Below are positions 6,319 to 7,550 of a DNA stretch of 7,550 bases, piece by piece. Source of the stretch: Anaerolineae bacterium (lineage in GTDB: Bacteria; Chloroflexota; Anaerolineae; Anaerolineales; Anaerolineaceae); the NCBI GenBank assembly GCA_016213455.1, contig JACRAG010000215.1, positions 1-7,550 of the forward strand. Reading direction: 5' to 3'. A program made the translations under genes and the position numbers. The stretch's first letter is position 1. Every line of letters starts with the position of its first letter. The notes below the pieces were generated by a model that saw only the letters and a list, made by a program, of their open reading frames with translations, did not search any database and was not told the DNA's origin.

Positions 6319-6762
6319 ATGGTTACCATACGGGATTTGCTGCGGGTCAAAGGGGATGATGTTTGGTCTGTCACGCCAAAAACCTGCGTGCTGGACACAT
6401 TAATAGTCATGGCAGACAAGGGGGTTGGCGCGCTGCTCATCATGGAAGGCAGCCGGATCGCAGGCATTTTTTCAGAGAGAGACTTCGCCCGGGCCATCGC
6501 CAAAACCGGGCAGTGCATTCTGGACCATCCGGTCGGTGAGTACATGACCACACAGGTGGTCACGATCGAGCCGGACCAGTCCGTTGAGGAATGCATGCAG
6601 ATGATGACCAGGGAGCATATTCGTCACCTTCCGGTCATGGAAGATCGTCGCCTGATTGGCTTGATCTCGATCGGGGACGTGGTTAGAGAAATCATATCCA
6701 GCAAAGAATCCACCATCGATACGCTGGAGAATTTTATCGAAGGGCGCGGATACGGGCACTGA
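6319..6762 (+). CDS. tandem CBS-domain protein
   Basis: This 147-residue protein consists of little more than two CBS domains, at about residues 8-62 and 72-128, which pair into a Bateman module that usually binds adenosine nucleotides (AMP, ATP) or SAM. Seen in the first domain: DTLIVMADKGVGALLI and GIFSERDFARAI, with S52 and D55 in the ribose-contacting position. In the second: YMTTQVVTIEPDQSVEECMQMM, then IRHLPVMEDRRLIGLISIGDVV, with S117 and D120. A short helical tail (about 129-147) follows. No enzymatic or transport domain is attached, so it probably acts as a free-standing regulator or energy sensor; its partner is unknown and the neighbours do not reveal it. The start MVTIRDLL is typical of the family. 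It is divergent from valS and convergent with the methyltransferase at 6873. Confidence 0.95.
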   Translation: MVTIRDLLRVKGDDVWSVTPKTCVLDTLIVMADKGVGALLIMEGSRIAGIFSERDFARAIAKTGQCILDHPVGEYMTTQVVTIEPDQSVEECMQMMTREHIRHLPVMEDRRLIGLISIGDVVREIISSKESTIDTLENFIEGRGYGH

Positions 6763-6801
6763 GCACCTTTTTCAAGGCAAACAACCTGTCGAAATAATTC
6801 A

Positions 6802-6836
6802 AAGAGACGAGAGCTCATCGACAGCTCTCGTCTCTT
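6802..6836. terminator. hairpin between convergent genes, probable bidirectional terminator
   Basis: A perfect 14-bp stem (6802-6815 with 6823-6836) with a 7-nt loop lies 39 nt after the CBS-gene stop and 36 nt after the methyltransferase stop on the other strand. The stem ends supply CTT then AATA on the plus strand and CTTTGAATTATTT on the minus strand. The U-runs are short on both strands, so termination may be imperfect, but position and symmetry fit a shared terminator. Confidence 0.75.
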
Positions 6837-6872
6837 AATAGTCGGATCAACCAGAACGAAGCCCGTCCAGGT

Positions 6873-7550
6873 TTACCGGTCAGGTTTGACGCCCACCCAC
6901 AGAATATGTTCTGCGCCGTCCACCACCGCGGGGTCTTCGGCGGTCAGCAGCAGCACGCGCTGCCAGGCAGCCCACATTTCCGGGCGCTCTTCCGCCAAGC
7001 GGTTGGTAGCTGCCTCGCAACCGGAGGATAACCCCTGCAGCCCGCGCATGGCGCGTGTGCGCAGCCCGGCGCCTTCTGCCAGTGCGCGCAGTTCATCGGC
7101 GCGGAAGAAATGCCACATGGTTGCGGTCGGCCCGGTCAGGTTGCCGTCGCGCAGCACCTGCGGAATATCCTCGTGCAGCAGCTCTTCGCTCTGGTAATTG
7201 AGCATATAGCGCATCAACGCCAGCCGCCCCACCCCGGTGAGGAACAGCAGCCCCCCCGGTCGGGTGACCCGCGCCAGCTCGCGCACCACGCTTACGCGGT
7301 CTGCTTCCAGCGGCAGGTGCGTCAGGGGTCCGCCCAGGCACACCACCGCATCGAAACAATCCGCGGCAAAGCGGCTCAGGTCACGCAGGTCAGCCGTCTC
7401 GGCGCCCAGGAAGCACGCCTGGACCGATGCTGGTTCCTGCTGCATTTGTTGGGTCAAGAAATCCACCTGCACAGAAGAAAGATCCAGCATGTGCACCGGG
7501 AAACCGGCGCGAGCGAGCGCCAGGGCATAACGTCCCGGCCCGCCGCCCGC
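6873..7550 (-). CDS. class I SAM-dependent methyltransferase, 5' end outside window
   Basis: The frame stays open to the right edge (225 residues in the window), so the GTG at 7496 is internal and not the start. The first visible residues are motif I, AGGGPGRYALALARAG (1-16), followed by VHMLDLS with the ribose-binding acid D23. FDAVVCLGGPLTHL (about 66-79) is motif II and VTRPGGLLFLTGVG (95-108) the post-motif III region. The C-terminal half, with YMLNYQSEELL, WHFFRADELRALAEGAGL and HILWVGVKP, matches small-molecule methyltransferases of the type common in Chloroflexota and Firmicutes. It is not closely similar to the methyltransferase at the left edge. Substrate unknown; probably cytoplasmic. 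Only roughly the first 40-50 residues should be missing, judged from the usual distance from start to motif I. Confidence 0.92.
   Translation of the reverse strand, partial: AGGGPGRYALALARAGFPVHMLDLSSVQVDFLTQQMQQEPASVQACFLGAETADLRDLSRFAADCFDAVVCLGGPLTHLPLEADRVSVVRELARVTRPGGLLFLTGVGRLALMRYMLNYQSEELLHEDIPQVLRDGNLTGPTATMWHFFRADELRALAEGAGLRTRAMRGLQGLSSGCEAATNRLAEERPEMWAAWQRVLLLTAEDPAVVDGAEHILWVGVKPDR

Noticed and set aside
6873..7496. GTG at 7496 as the start of the right methyltransferase
   Set aside because: Upstream in frame the sequence encodes the glycine-rich SAM-binding motif I, which must belong to the protein, so the start lies outside the window.

Overview
The window is ordinary bacterial chromosome of moderately high GC. 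Gene order runs from a truncated methyltransferase at the left edge to a second, unrelated truncated methyltransferase at the right edge. A T-box RNA upstream of valS, rho-independent terminators and protein-like composition suggest a Firmicutes- or Chloroflexota-type bacterium. An anaerolineal Chloroflexota is my best guess from general character, but it is an inference and no taxonomic marker was tested. There are no tRNA or rRNA genes, insertion sequences, CRISPR arrays or phage genes.

Left part, plus strand: the C-terminal 254 residues of a SAM-dependent methyltransferase (1-765), a 158-residue cytoplasmic cyclophilin (788-1264), a textbook terminator (1275-1318), and an unrecognised two-helix membrane protein (1329-1835) that starts almost on top of that terminator. 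A hairpin at 1870-1899 separates these genes from the convergent minus-strand unit.

Centre, minus strand: a transcription unit read leftward. It begins at a near-consensus sigma-A/sigma-70 promoter (6066-6094). It continues through a complete valine T-box riboswitch (about 5798-6058) with a GUC specifier, a UGGU acceptor-binding bulge and a terminator that excludes the antiterminator. A further 163-nt leader follows, then valyl-tRNA synthetase (valS, 5634-2932) and, 56 nt later, a CPBP-family intramembrane protease (2875-1913). Uncharged tRNA-Val should raise expression of valS and, by read-through, possibly of the protease.

Right part: a two-CBS-domain protein (plus, 6319-6762) converges on the second methyltransferase (minus, 6873-7550, running off the window). 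A 14-bp perfect hairpin lies between them.

The most interesting part is the valS leader. The T-box can be read almost base by base. Between its terminator and valS there is a 12-codon reading frame with a strong Shine-Dalgarno sequence, 5 of whose codons are for branched-chain residues, and several hairpins that the T-box model does not explain. I found no clear evidence of a wholly new biological system; the leader ORF is the only candidate for something undescribed, and it is speculative.
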